Below are positions 52,899 to 62,667 of a stretch of 64,000 nucleotides of DNA, in pieces. Within the stretch, counting starts at the first letter, position 1. Every line of letters begins with the position of its first letter. This DNA is from Brevibacillus humidisoli (lineage in GTDB: Bacteria; Bacillota; Bacilli; Brevibacillales; Brevibacillaceae): assembly GCF_020923435.1 (NCBI RefSeq), contig NZ_CP087263.1:806001-870000 (forward strand), read 5' to 3'. The notes under the pieces were generated by a model that was given only the letters and a program-made list of their open reading frames with translations, ran no database searches and had not been told where the DNA came from. The translations under genes and the position numbers were made by a program.

Positions 52899-52941
52899 AC
52901 ATCCCGTCTCACTTTCGATAGAGATACGGGATGTTTTTTTT
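52899..52941 (+). terminator. Terminator between precursor and maturation genes
   Basis: ACATCCCGT / ACGGGATGT stem with 18-base loop followed by T8. Part of the transcripts from the precursor would end here, giving more precursor than enzyme message. Confidence 0.85.
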
Positions 52942-53032
52942 CAGTTTTTGACAAGAAGGACAAATGGCATTGCATAAGATCACAATAGTTGTATGACGTA
53001 TTCCCAGGAAAGGTTACGGAAGGAGGAGGAAA

Positions 53033-54949
53033 ATGGGAACTGTCACCCCATCCATGCGGCTTATGGTAAAAGGAGACACGTACTATGTTCCCGATCAGAA
53101 TGGCCGTGTGTACTTTCAAAACAATCTCGGCTCCTTTCACATGGAAGGCAAGGGAATTGACAAGTGGATTGAAAAACTGATGCCCATGTTCAACGGGGAA
53201 TATACTATGGAGGAATTAACGGCCGGGTTGTCTGAACCGCGTAGAAATCACGTATACCACATTGCAAATCTATTGTACCAAAACGGCTTTCTGCGCGATT
53301 TGAGCAGCCAGCTTCCACATCAGTTGCCGCAGGACATCACGGATAAGTATGCTGGTCAGATCCAGTTTTTAAACAGCTTTGTCGATTCAGGTGCCTATCG
53401 TTTTCAATTGTACCGGCAAACCAAGGTGCTGGCAGTCGGCGCAGGTCCCCTTCTTTCTGCTTTGGTTGCGGCATTGTTGGAATCAGGATTGCCTGCCATA
53501 TACATAGCCATTCCCCAATCTATGGAGACGAATCGAGCACGATTGTCGGAATTGGCTGCACATGCCCGTAGAGAGGATAGCGAGGTAAAACTGGAGGAAA
53601 TTCATCTGCAACAGAATGACCGGGAATCCTTGCAAAAGGCTGTGGAGACGTTTCAAACCGTCCTATATGTACAGCAAGAGGGGGACCTTGAGGAATTACG
53701 AGTGCTTCATGCGATTTGCAAGGAACAAAGGAAACTTTTTATTCCAGCTTTTTTCCAGGACCAGGTAGGAATTGTGGGGCCCATATTGCATCCGGAAGCA
53801 GAGGGATGCTTTGAATCAGCCTGGCGCCGAATCCACCGATCCGCTCTCATTCCCAACTCTTTGTTACATACTGATTCGCCCATTTCCGCTGCACTTGTCG
53901 CAAACATCATTGTATTTGAATTGTTAAAAACCATTACTGGGGCATTTGCCCATGAGAATCAGATCTTCCTCCTGAATCTAGAGACAATGGAAGGGGAGTG
54001 GCATTCGTTTATGCCTCACCCCCTGGTGACTGGTACTGCAAACGTCAAATGGGAACAAGATCTTGATCATCTTGCCAAACAAAATCAACCAAAAAAAGGC
54101 TCCGCCGATTTAGCAACTTTCTTTGAGGCCTTAACGTCTGAACAAACAGGGGTTTTTCACACTTGGGACGAGGGGGAGTTGGTACAACTTCCATTGGCAC
54201 AATGCCGGGTGGTCGTAGCGGATCCCCTTTCGGAGGGTCCGGCAGAGTTGCTTGCTGACATCATCTGTTCTGGGTTGACGCATGACGAAGCGAGGCGAGA
54301 AGCGGGATTAGCGGGGATCGAAGCGTATGCATGGAGAATGGCTGGTCCACTGCTTAAGACAGGTGAATTTGTCGGAATCGGTGCGGGCGAAACAGTACCA
54401 GAAGCGGTGATCCGTGGATTGCAAAAGTGTTTAACAGCGGAGGTCCGCAAACAACTTCAGCAGCGCAAAGCTGTGATGTATCCCGTTCAGCTCCAGTCAG
54501 TCGAAGATGGATATTCTCTATATTACTTACAGGCGCTGAACATCTTGAATGGCCAACCGAAGATATGTCTTGGAGAGGAAATCGCAGGCTTCCCAGTAAT
54601 CTGGGTAGGTACAAATCACCGCTGGTATTACAGCGTGGGCCTGCCATTGACTGCAGGTTTGCGCACTGCATTGCAACAGGCGCTATGGGAGTGCCAAAAC
54701 GAAGCTCTTAGCCAAACAACGACGTATGGGATAGAACCGTCCTCCATTGTCGTGAAAGAAAAGCTTCCACATCCGCTGGTGATACCCGCCGTTGAAGGGG
54801 AGACACACTCTGATCTTTTGCAGGCTGCCTTGTCCTCGTTGAGACAGAACCGTAGACAGCTATGCATTTGTGAATTAGAATTAGACCCCTTCTTTAAGGA
54901 AGAACTGGCAGGCGTGTTTGGTGTACTGATACGAAAGGATGAATGCTGA
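53033..54949 (+). CDS. Ocin-ThiF-like RiPP leader-binding protein (F protein)
   Basis: 638 residues. The first 95 residues form a winged-helix RiPP recognition element (MRLMVKGDTYYVPDQNGRVYFQNN, HIANLLYQNGFLRDL). A degenerate E1/ThiF-like domain follows (VLAVGAGPLLSALVAALLESG) without clear adenylation residues, then a long C-terminal region (KKGSADLATFFEALT onward) that resembles the YcaO-partner part. It matches the family of putative thiazole-containing bacteriocin maturation proteins. In related clusters this protein binds the leader and activates the YcaO enzyme. GGAAGGAGGAGG precedes the ATG. Its stop overlaps the next start (TGATG). Confidence 0.87.
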   Translation: MGTVTPSMRLMVKGDTYYVPDQNGRVYFQNNLGSFHMEGKGIDKWIEKLMPMFNGEYTMEELTAGLSEPRRNHVYHIANLLYQNGFLRDLSSQLPHQLPQDITDKYAGQIQFLNSFVDSGAYRFQLYRQTKVLAVGAGPLLSALVAALLESGLPAIYIAIPQSMETNRARLSELAAHARREDSEVKLEEIHLQQNDRESLQKAVETFQTVLYVQQEGDLEELRVLHAICKEQRKLFIPAFFQDQVGIVGPILHPEAEGCFESAWRRIHRSALIPNSLLHTDSPISAALVANIIVFELLKTITGAFAHENQIFLLNLETMEGEWHSFMPHPLVTGTANVKWEQDLDHLAKQNQPKKGSADLATFFEALTSEQTGVFHTWDEGELVQLPLAQCRVVVADPLSEGPAELLADIICSGLTHDEARREAGLAGIEAYAWRMAGPLLKTGEFVGIGAGETVPEAVIRGLQKCLTAEVRKQLQQRKAVMYPVQLQSVEDGYSLYYLQALNILNGQPKICLGEEIAGFPVIWVGTNHRWYYSVGLPLTAGLRTALQQALWECQNEALSQTTTYGIEPSSIVVKEKLPHPLVIPAVEGETHSDLLQAALSSLRQNRRQLCICELELDPFFKEELAGVFGVLIRKDEC

Positions 54950-56886
54950 TGAGCAGAGTCCTGATGATTGTTGGAGAGGGATTGTTAGCCGACTTCGTGT
55001 ATCGCAACCTGTCCAGCCAATACAAGATTGTGCACCAGCCTGATTGCAGCGCTGATCTTCCGAAAGAGGTGGAACTGGCTTTTGTGCTGCATGATTTTTG
55101 GTATCCTTCGATCCATCTGCAAGCGGAAGAGACGTTCAGGACGGCTGGCATTCCTTGGTTGAGAGGGTTTGTTTCATTTGGAGAAGGTGTAGTAGGGCCA
55201 CTCGTACGGTCACATACACCAGGATGTTCACAGTGCGCCGACTTTCGAAGACTGATGACCCGCAAACACCGGATAGAGATGTGGGAGATTCAACAACAAC
55301 TGAAAAATCAAAAGAGAGGGCATCGTGATGCATGGGCATCCAATACAGGAATGTATCAACTGGCTAACATGATTGCAGCAGAAGGGCACAGAGTGTTGCA
55401 GCGTGGTCGTGCCTATACAGATCAAAAAATATATTTGGTAAACTTGCAAACGTTAGCCACCTCGAGTCATTTCTTTTTACAAAATCCAACATGTCCGGTT
55501 TGTGGAGGATTGCCAGAAGATACACCTGAGGCGGCACGGATTACTCTTCAACCAAGGCCAAAGACACACCCAACCAGTTATCGAACCTCATCGCTAGATG
55601 ATTTCAAGGACATCCTCATTACGGAATATGTCGATTTTCGGACTGGCATGATCAATCAAAAAACCAAGGATCACCTCACGCCATTTGCTGTCATGAGCGT
55701 CAATCTGCCGATGATGACTTCTGATGAAGGAGCAGCAGGGCGAACTCTTTCTTATGAGCAGAGTGAGTTGACAGCCATTCTGGAGGCATTGGAGCGATAC
55801 GCAGGTCTGCAGCCACGAGGCAAAAAAACGGTCGTTTACGACCGTTATGAGAACGTGAAAGAACAAGCATTGGACCCGACAAAGATCGGACTGCATTCGG
55901 AGGAACAATACGCACAACCTGACTACCCTTTTGAAAGATTTGATCCAAAGCGTCCTCTCAAATGGGTGTGGGGGTACTCCTTTTTGCAAGAAAGGCCGAT
56001 ACTGGTTCCGGAAACGCTTGCCTACTACGACCTAGGTGATGATTTTGTCTACGAAAACTCGAATGGATGCGCGTTAGGCAGGAGTTTGGAGGAGGCGATA
56101 TTCTACGGCATCTTGGAAGTGGTGGAACGCGACGCGTTTCTGCTGACATGGTACGCGCAACTTCCTTTGCCGAGACTCGATCCCGAATCGGCCAAGGACA
56201 AAGAACTATGTTTGATGATTGAACGAATAAAAGCAGTGGCAGGTTATGATGTATATCTGTATAACGCGACCATGGAGAATGGGATACCCAGTGTGTGGGC
56301 GATTACGAAAAACCGGAAGCAGCGGGGAGTGAATCTCGTCTGTGCAGCCGGCTCTCATCCAGAGCCGCTGCGAGCCGTAAAAACCGCGGTCCATGAACTG
56401 GCCGACATGCTGTTGTCCCTAGATGAAAAATATGAAGCATATCGGGAAGAATTTCTGAAAATGCTGCACGATCCCTACCTGGTGCAGAGCATGGAAGACC
56501 ATGGCATGCTGTATAGTTTGCCTGAAGCGGAAGAGAGATTGCATTTTTTGCTTCAAAATGATCGGCCAATGCGAACCTTTGACGAGGAATTTCAGCCGCC
56601 GGCAAGTCATGATGACCTGACGGATGATTTGAAAGACATTCTGCAAATGTTTAAGCAATTAGATCTGGAAGTGATCGTGGTTGACCAAACGACACCTGAG
56701 ATGATCAGAAATGAACTGTATAGTGTCAAAGTTTTGATTCCGGGGATGTTGCCTATGACCTTTGGTTATCACCTCACTCGCCTAACAGGATTGGACCGGG
56801 TTTTGAACGTACCCATGCAGCTAGGGCTGACGAAACATCCCTTGACATACGAACAACTGAATCCCCATCCACACCCATTTCCATAG
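54949..56886 (+). CDS. TOMM cyclodehydratase, YcaO domain (C-D type)
   Basis: 645 residues. The N-terminal 215 residues are a C-protein-like domain with two zinc-binding pairs (CSQC and CPVC), followed by the YcaO domain from about residue 225. ATP/Mg motifs: SEQSELTAILEALERYAG-like segment near residue 265 and LEEAIFYGILEVVERDAFLLTW near residue 385. It ends in the proline motif HPHPFP typical of active azoline-forming YcaO proteins. It uses ATP to convert Cys of the core to thiazolines. Coupled by TGATG to the gene before and 21 bp from the dehydrogenase gene after. Confidence 0.93.
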   Translation: MSRVLMIVGEGLLADFVYRNLSSQYKIVHQPDCSADLPKEVELAFVLHDFWYPSIHLQAEETFRTAGIPWLRGFVSFGEGVVGPLVRSHTPGCSQCADFRRLMTRKHRIEMWEIQQQLKNQKRGHRDAWASNTGMYQLANMIAAEGHRVLQRGRAYTDQKIYLVNLQTLATSSHFFLQNPTCPVCGGLPEDTPEAARITLQPRPKTHPTSYRTSSLDDFKDILITEYVDFRTGMINQKTKDHLTPFAVMSVNLPMMTSDEGAAGRTLSYEQSELTAILEALERYAGLQPRGKKTVVYDRYENVKEQALDPTKIGLHSEEQYAQPDYPFERFDPKRPLKWVWGYSFLQERPILVPETLAYYDLGDDFVYENSNGCALGRSLEEAIFYGILEVVERDAFLLTWYAQLPLPRLDPESAKDKELCLMIERIKAVAGYDVYLYNATMENGIPSVWAITKNRKQRGVNLVCAAGSHPEPLRAVKTAVHELADMLLSLDEKYEAYREEFLKMLHDPYLVQSMEDHGMLYSLPEAEERLHFLLQNDRPMRTFDEEFQPPASHDDLTDDLKDILQMFKQLDLEVIVVDQTTPEMIRNELYSVKVLIPGMLPMTFGYHLTRLTGLDRVLNVPMQLGLTKHPLTYEQLNPHPHPFP

Positions 56887-56907
56887 GGTGATGTAGGAGG
56901 AAAACGT

Positions 56908-58506
56908 ATGCGTCGGGATGTTTTTCTGCACAATCTGCTGTACGACATTGAAAAAATAATTCCCGCCGACTGGGAAGCTGATTGGGAAGATTCCCCTCTC
57001 CCGTATAAGATCTACCGTAACTTGCCTGTCGTACCGCTTTCGTTGGAAGTCCCGCTATCACTGAAACTGGACACCCAGAAACATCCATCCAAGCCAAACA
57101 TTCGTGATCTTGGCCACTTTCTCTGGTTTTCATTTGGGCTTGCCAGATTGTCTGATGAAGGATATAGCTGGAATGCTTTTGGTCAAAGATCAGAGGAGTT
57201 GTACCGAAGATTTGTTCCATCGGGGGGAGGACTGTATCCAAACGAATTGTACGTGTATGTGAACATAGATGAGGTGCCGGCGGGCGTGTACCATTACGAT
57301 GTTGCCCATCACCATTTGGCGCTATTGCGCAAAGGCACGTTTGACTCGTATTTGACAAGGGTGATAGGTAATACTTGTACCATCTCAGAGTGTTTCGCTG
57401 TTGCATTTGTATCAACAATGTTTTGGAAAAATTTCTTTAAGTATCATAATCTGTCATATCGTCTCCAAGGTTTAGATTCGGGGGTACTGATTGGCCAGTT
57501 GCTAGAAGCAGCGAAAAGGTTTGGTTTTACCACAGGTGTTTCCTATCAATTCCTCGATCGAGCTGTCAATCATCTGCTAGGGCTGTCCGAGTGGGAAGAA
57601 AGCGTATATGCGATGGTTTTCCTTTCGATAAAACCAAATGCCAATTGGTTTGCAGATAGGCGCGGAAAAATCTCAACGGTGCTAGACAAACAATTGTATC
57701 GGAAGTTACCGGTTGTGCAGCATCCATACAATATCCGTTCTCGAAGGATTCGACATTATCCCATGCTGATTAAGTTGAATGAGGGATCCAGGCTGGAATC
57801 AACTGATCATTTTCAAAAGCTAAGAGGAGTAAAAAAGCCTGCCTATTATGAAGGGCATTCAACTGCGCTGCCGGACGTAAAACCAATGCAGTGGGATTTT
57901 ATGGAGGCGTGCCGAAAGAGGTTTTCACCCGGTGAACACTTCGTATTAAGGGAGGTGAGTCAACAGCAGCTAGCCACTCTATTGTATGAGGCGACGAATG
58001 CTTTCTTCTACCGAAATGATTTGGACCGAATGGATAGTCGTAAAGTGCAGCAAAAAGTGGAGCCGCGCGTTGCCTTGTATTGTTGCCTCCATCACGTGGA
58101 GGGTATTCCTTCCGGCGCCTATTATTATGACTTTCCTTCTCATACATTAAGGCTGATTCGTCTTGGAGACCATCGTCTCGTATTAAAAGAGGCCATGACG
58201 ATAGATAATATCAATATGCTTGAAGTTCCGATTTGTATACATGTAGTAGGGGACCGTGATTACTTGAGACATAAACTGGGATACAGAGGGTATCGCATTC
58301 AACAGATGGAGGCCGGTATCCTTGTACAAAACTTACTGTTGGTAGCTGCCTCGATCGGATTGGCTGGCCATCCGCTTCTCGGTTATGATACGAGAATTTG
58401 TGATAAAATCTACAATATAGCTAGTGCAAAGAAAAGCTGTTTGATACAAGTGCCAATAGGTCCCTATCGACCTCCCAATGCATTAAAAGGATATTTGTAT
58501 GTATAG
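56908..58506 (+). CDS. SagB-type azoline dehydrogenase, two nitroreductase-like halves
   Basis: 532 residues, about twice the length of a simple SagB. Each half shows a nitroreductase-like FMN fold: the first with PSGGGLYPNELYVYVN, VPAGVYHYD and LLEAAKRFGFTTGVSYQ, the second with PRVALYCCLHHVEGIPSGAYYYD and GILVQNLLLVAASIGLAGHPL. Enzymes of this family oxidise thiazolines to thiazoles with FMN. The second half may hold the cofactor or a structural role; the Lys-Tyr type catalytic pair cannot be placed with certainty. GTAGGAGG precedes the ATG. It ends the maturation operon. Confidence 0.9.
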   Translation: MRRDVFLHNLLYDIEKIIPADWEADWEDSPLPYKIYRNLPVVPLSLEVPLSLKLDTQKHPSKPNIRDLGHFLWFSFGLARLSDEGYSWNAFGQRSEELYRRFVPSGGGLYPNELYVYVNIDEVPAGVYHYDVAHHHLALLRKGTFDSYLTRVIGNTCTISECFAVAFVSTMFWKNFFKYHNLSYRLQGLDSGVLIGQLLEAAKRFGFTTGVSYQFLDRAVNHLLGLSEWEESVYAMVFLSIKPNANWFADRRGKISTVLDKQLYRKLPVVQHPYNIRSRRIRHYPMLIKLNEGSRLESTDHFQKLRGVKKPAYYEGHSTALPDVKPMQWDFMEACRKRFSPGEHFVLREVSQQQLATLLYEATNAFFYRNDLDRMDSRKVQQKVEPRVALYCCLHHVEGIPSGAYYYDFPSHTLRLIRLGDHRLVLKEAMTIDNINMLEVPICIHVVGDRDYLRHKLGYRGYRIQQMEAGILVQNLLLVAASIGLAGHPLLGYDTRICDKIYNIASAKKSCLIQVPIGPYRPPNALKGYLYV

Positions 58507-58689
58507 ATAGAAGGCAGGCGAATATCATCCAATATATCGCTTGAGTAAACCCATCGCCATCTATGATAACGATAGGAAGGATGGTCGGATCAACCATTTC
58601 TGTTCAGATTTTGTACAGATAAGAAGTGTAAATATATGTATTATATAGATAAAAATGAAAAACGACATGCTTTGTTTAAGGAGTAATCC

Positions 58690-59505
58690 ATGAGAATTAT
58701 CCTTTTAGATGACGAGAGTCTCGCTTTAGATTATCTTGAACATCAACTCCAAAAAATTTCTGATGTTGAGGTAGTAGGAAAGTATACGGACCCGCTTGTC
58801 GGAAAAGAACATATCCTACATGAAGACGTTGACCTGGTGTTCCTGGATATCCACCTGCCTGAAATCAACGGTATTGAGTTGGCAGAACAGATTCTTGAGC
58901 GCAAGCCGAAATTGTATATTGTGTTTGTGACGGCCTATGATGACTATGCGATTAAAGCGTTTGAACTGAACGCGCTTGATTATCTGATGAAGCCGGTTGG
59001 AACAGAGCGTCTCTTGAAAACGATGCAGCGGATCAGGGAACGTGCAAGAGAAGCTTCGGATGATATGACACCGAAAAAACAAACGCTTCAAATGAATATG
59101 TTTCATCAAGTCTCCGTTGAGACCGATGATCACCTGTTTATACCCGTACGTTGGCGAACAACCAAAGCGCAGGAATTGTTTCTCTATTTGCTTCAGCATC
59201 GAGGACAACTGGTCCGCAAATCTGCTCTGATCGAATTGCTTTGGCCCGAATATGAACCAAGCAAAGCGTTCTCTCAATTGTATACGGCGATTTATCATAT
59301 CCGAAAAACAATGGAGCCGTTTAGTGACTACATAAAAATATCCAATGCGATGGACGGATATATCCTGAATCTCGAAAATGTAATTCTGGATGTGGATGTG
59401 TGGGAAGAGAAGATTCAGGCAGGGCCTGCGATAACCACCGAAACCATCGGGGACTATGAAGGATTTGAAAGCTTACAGTGGTGCCCTCACCCAGAGTGCT
59501 TTTGA
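58690..59505 (+). CDS. Response regulator with SARP-like winged helix
   Basis: 271 residues. N-terminal receiver domain with phospho-Asp53 in LVFLDIHLP, Asp7-Asp8 in LLDDE and Lys in LMKPVG. The C-terminal part (residues about 150-240) is a winged helix of the OmpR/SARP kind (TTKAQELFLYLLQHRGQLVRKSALIELLWPE, QLYTAIYHIRKTMEPF). AAGGAG precedes the ATG. It follows the SagB gene by 183 bp and converges on the hybrid kinase gene, which is its likely partner. Control of the RiPP cluster is possible by position. Confidence 0.9.
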   Translation: MRIILLDDESLALDYLEHQLQKISDVEVVGKYTDPLVGKEHILHEDVDLVFLDIHLPEINGIELAEQILERKPKLYIVFVTAYDDYAIKAFELNALDYLMKPVGTERLLKTMQRIRERAREASDDMTPKKQTLQMNMFHQVSVETDDHLFIPVRWRTTKAQELFLYLLQHRGQLVRKSALIELLWPEYEPSKAFSQLYTAIYHIRKTMEPFSDYIKISNAMDGYILNLENVILDVDVWEEKIQAGPAITTETIGDYEGFESLQWCPHPECF

Positions 59506-62500
59506 TTTGCAACCCTCTACCGTACAGTTTCTTTAAACGGCGGTCTGTATTCCGCAGGCCAATTCCTTTGCTTGCGTCGGACGTCTTGTCTAGTATGTGT
59601 CTCCGCTTCTCCTCACTCATCCCGACACCATTATCGTGTACGGATACCTCTACTTCACCCACGCCTTTCATGATTCGGATCTTGATCGTACCGCCGCGGG
59701 AACGTTGCAAAATCCCGTGCAAGACGGCATTTTCAACAAGAACCTGGATGGACAGCGGCGGTAACAGAAGATTGATGGTCTCATCCAATTCCCACTCTAC
59801 TACCAGCCGATCTCCAAACCGTTCCTTCTCGATAAACAAGTAGGAGCGTACAAGGGCGAGCTCCCGTGCGAGCGGAACCACTTGATCGGAGTTATGAAAG
59901 TCAAAACTCATGCGCAGATATTGGCTGAACTCTTCCAACAATGTCTGCATTTTTGTGATATCGATCGTCCCCAATGCGGCAATCGAATTTAACGTGTTGT
60001 ACAGGAAATGTGGCTGAATCTGGGCTTGAAGCCACGCAGCTTCGATGCGCAGTCGTTCGTCGATCGACTGTTTCAGTTCGGTTAATGCACGTACGCGGGA
60101 TCTTAGCTCCCATGAATCCACCGGCTTCGTTACATAATCGTTCGCACCCGATTGAAAGCCGGCAAGAATATCTTCGGACCGATTTCGTGCCGTCAACAGC
60201 AGGACAGGAAGTTCTGACAGGGTAAAGCGTTCTCGAATCATACGAGTGAATTCATAGCCCGAGATATGAGGCATCATGACATCCGATACAATGAGATCAA
60301 AGTGTCCGGTTTCCAACTTGACGATCGCTTCGGAGGCACCTGTAGCGGTAGTGATATCGTACTGAACAGTGCCGAGGATATCGACTACGATCTTTAGATT
60401 GACGATATCATCGTCGATTACCAATATCTTTGGTCTGTTTGACACAGCAACTGGAGTTGATGCAGGTGTCTCATCCAACGTTTGGGAACCTGCAGCAGCT
60501 TCGATATGACCGCTGGGCGAAATGGCTGCGGTGTCTTCTGTAACGGCAGCATGAACGGACAAGGGGAGGGTAAACGTAAATACTGAGCCTTGTCCAGGTA
60601 CGGAGCTCACTTGTAATGTCCCGCCATGCAGCTCAACCAGTCGCTTGCATATGCTTAACCCCAGCCCAAATCCCCCACTCGCTCTTGCCTCATTGGAATC
60701 TCCTTGCTCGTAAGGCAAGAAAATTCTTTGCTGTGTTTCCTCATCCATCCCGATCCCGGTATCTGCTACATGTATGTTGGCTACTCCCTCCACGACATCG
60801 GCACGGATAGTGATCTCTCCTTCGTCGGTAAACTTGACAGCATTGTGGAGCAGATTAAACAAGATTTGAATCAACCTATTCTCATCCGCCATGACAGCGG
60901 GAAAGCTATCGGGGATCTCGATACGAAGGCGGATGGGTTTTCCGTCCAGCATGTATTTCAGCATTTCCAACACGCCACCGGCAACTGACTGCACGCTCAC
61001 AGTCTTTACTTGCAATTGTACGGTCTTCTCTTTTAGCCGTGTGATATCAAGCAGGTCGTCCAGCATGAGCGACATGCGTCTGGCTACGGCGATTTGGACC
61101 TCCAAGCTTTTTCTATGCTCTGGATGAGGTGGGTTGATGCTGTCATCCAATATGGTCTGCGTAATGTTGATGATGCCGTGCAGAGGGTTCCGCAGCTCAT
61201 GGGATGTATTGACCAGGAATTCGTCTTTTTGTGGGTCGGCTAATTGTAGTTTTTCTGCAAGCTGCTTCGTTTGCGCACTCGTCCGAAAAAAACGTTTAAA
61301 CCAAAAAGCAGCAAAAGCTAAAACGGCCAGCATCAAATCAAAAGGATAATGCATCAATTCGATTGAGATTCTGGCTTCTATGACTGCCCAAAAAATATTA
61401 ACAGCGATGCTGGAACAGGCCAGCAACAAATAGATGACGTCCTCCTTCTCCCTGATTGCCTTATACAGTATGTACGTCGAGATTAAGATGGACAATAGCC
61501 AGCAACTTAGCAGTACCTTGGTTGTTACAACCGCGTATTGGGATGGTGCCACCAGGATAAAGAGGGCGTATAAGACGCAATAAGCTGCATACCAGCGCAG
61601 CACTCTCCTGTTACCGTATTCCGGAAACATGTGATAGAGCAAAGGCGGCATGAAAGCTAAAACGCCGAGATACGACCAAAAGGTGATCCTGATCGTCCAC
61701 TCGTATTCGAAAGGAACCCAGACGAGAAGCAGCTTGTCATCTGCGGTCAACACGCTGAAAATGGCACAGAGGATAACGAGGGAGAAGTAGAGCAACCCTC
61801 TGTTCGCCGCTCCCAGAAAGTACAAGAGAACAGCATATACGCTGTGCAGCAAAGAACCACGCACAACATGAATTGCAGACCAGCAGAAAGCAAGGTTCGA
61901 TTGTCTACCGCATCAATCGTTCCAAATCGAATGGGCTGTGTGATGCCGCCCTTTCCGGCATGGTTGGAGGCCTGAATTACGATTTCAATGGTCTCATCGC
62001 CTGCAGGGATGGTGACAGAGTAAGGGATGTTTCTCGCCTGCTGCAGCGTTTGCTTTGTTGCTGGCTGACCTGCTTCTGCATATAAGCGACCGTTGACATA
62101 AACGGCGGAGGCATTCCTAATCTCGTTGATGCGCAATTTATAGGTCGGATGACTAGGGTCATCGAGTAGGATCTGAAGCCTGTAGGTTCCATAGCGAAAC
62201 GACGGATCTTTGCCGTCGGAAAATGCATTCTTCCAATCACCAGGGACCTCTATATAGGTCTTTTCCGATTCGGATGAGTGCTGCTGTATCGTTCTCTCTT
62301 TTGGTGTGAGCAAACGGGAAGGGAAGAACTCCCATTGGCCGTTCAATGGAATGGTATGATCGGCAGGGAGCTGCCAACCACGAAGATCCAGGATACCGTT
62401 TACTGCTTGCGGGTGATCAATCGTTTTCTGAAAGCTAAGCCACGTCAAGCGGATGCCGGTAATTGCGATAACAAAAAGTACGACGATTAGGAGCATTTTT

Positions 62501-62514
62501 GTTCTGGATATCAT
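59321..62514 (-). pseudogene. Hybrid histidine kinase (7TM sensor, HisKA, receiver, LytS-like), one frameshift
   Basis: Reading from 62514: one membrane anchor, a 7TMR-DISM type extracellular sensor domain (GQWEFFPSRLL, YIEVPGDWKNAF, YKLRINEIRNASAVYVNG), seven membrane segments, HisKA with FLVNTSHELRNPLHGII, HATPase (FGLGLSICKRLVELHGG), receiver (ILVIDDDIVNLKIV, LIVSDVMMPHISG), and a second, LytS-type kinase end (IQPHFLYNTLNSI, VLVENAVLHGIL). The frame breaks at AAA 61851-61853: one more A on the plus strand (T on the minus) would give VVLLLHSVY. Possibly a sequencing slip. Its 3' end overlaps the response regulator gene by 185 bp. Confidence 0.85.
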
Positions 62515-62667
62515 ACGTACCGAAGCAACCTTTCTGGGAATAGTTCACCGCTTCATTTCCGGAATTGTTCCTATTTTCTGATTTTAATTAAATCCTATGT
62601 AAGATTTCCTGATCGGGTCGCTATCAGTTTATTACATACTGTTGTTTTTTTTAAACACGCAAAACGG

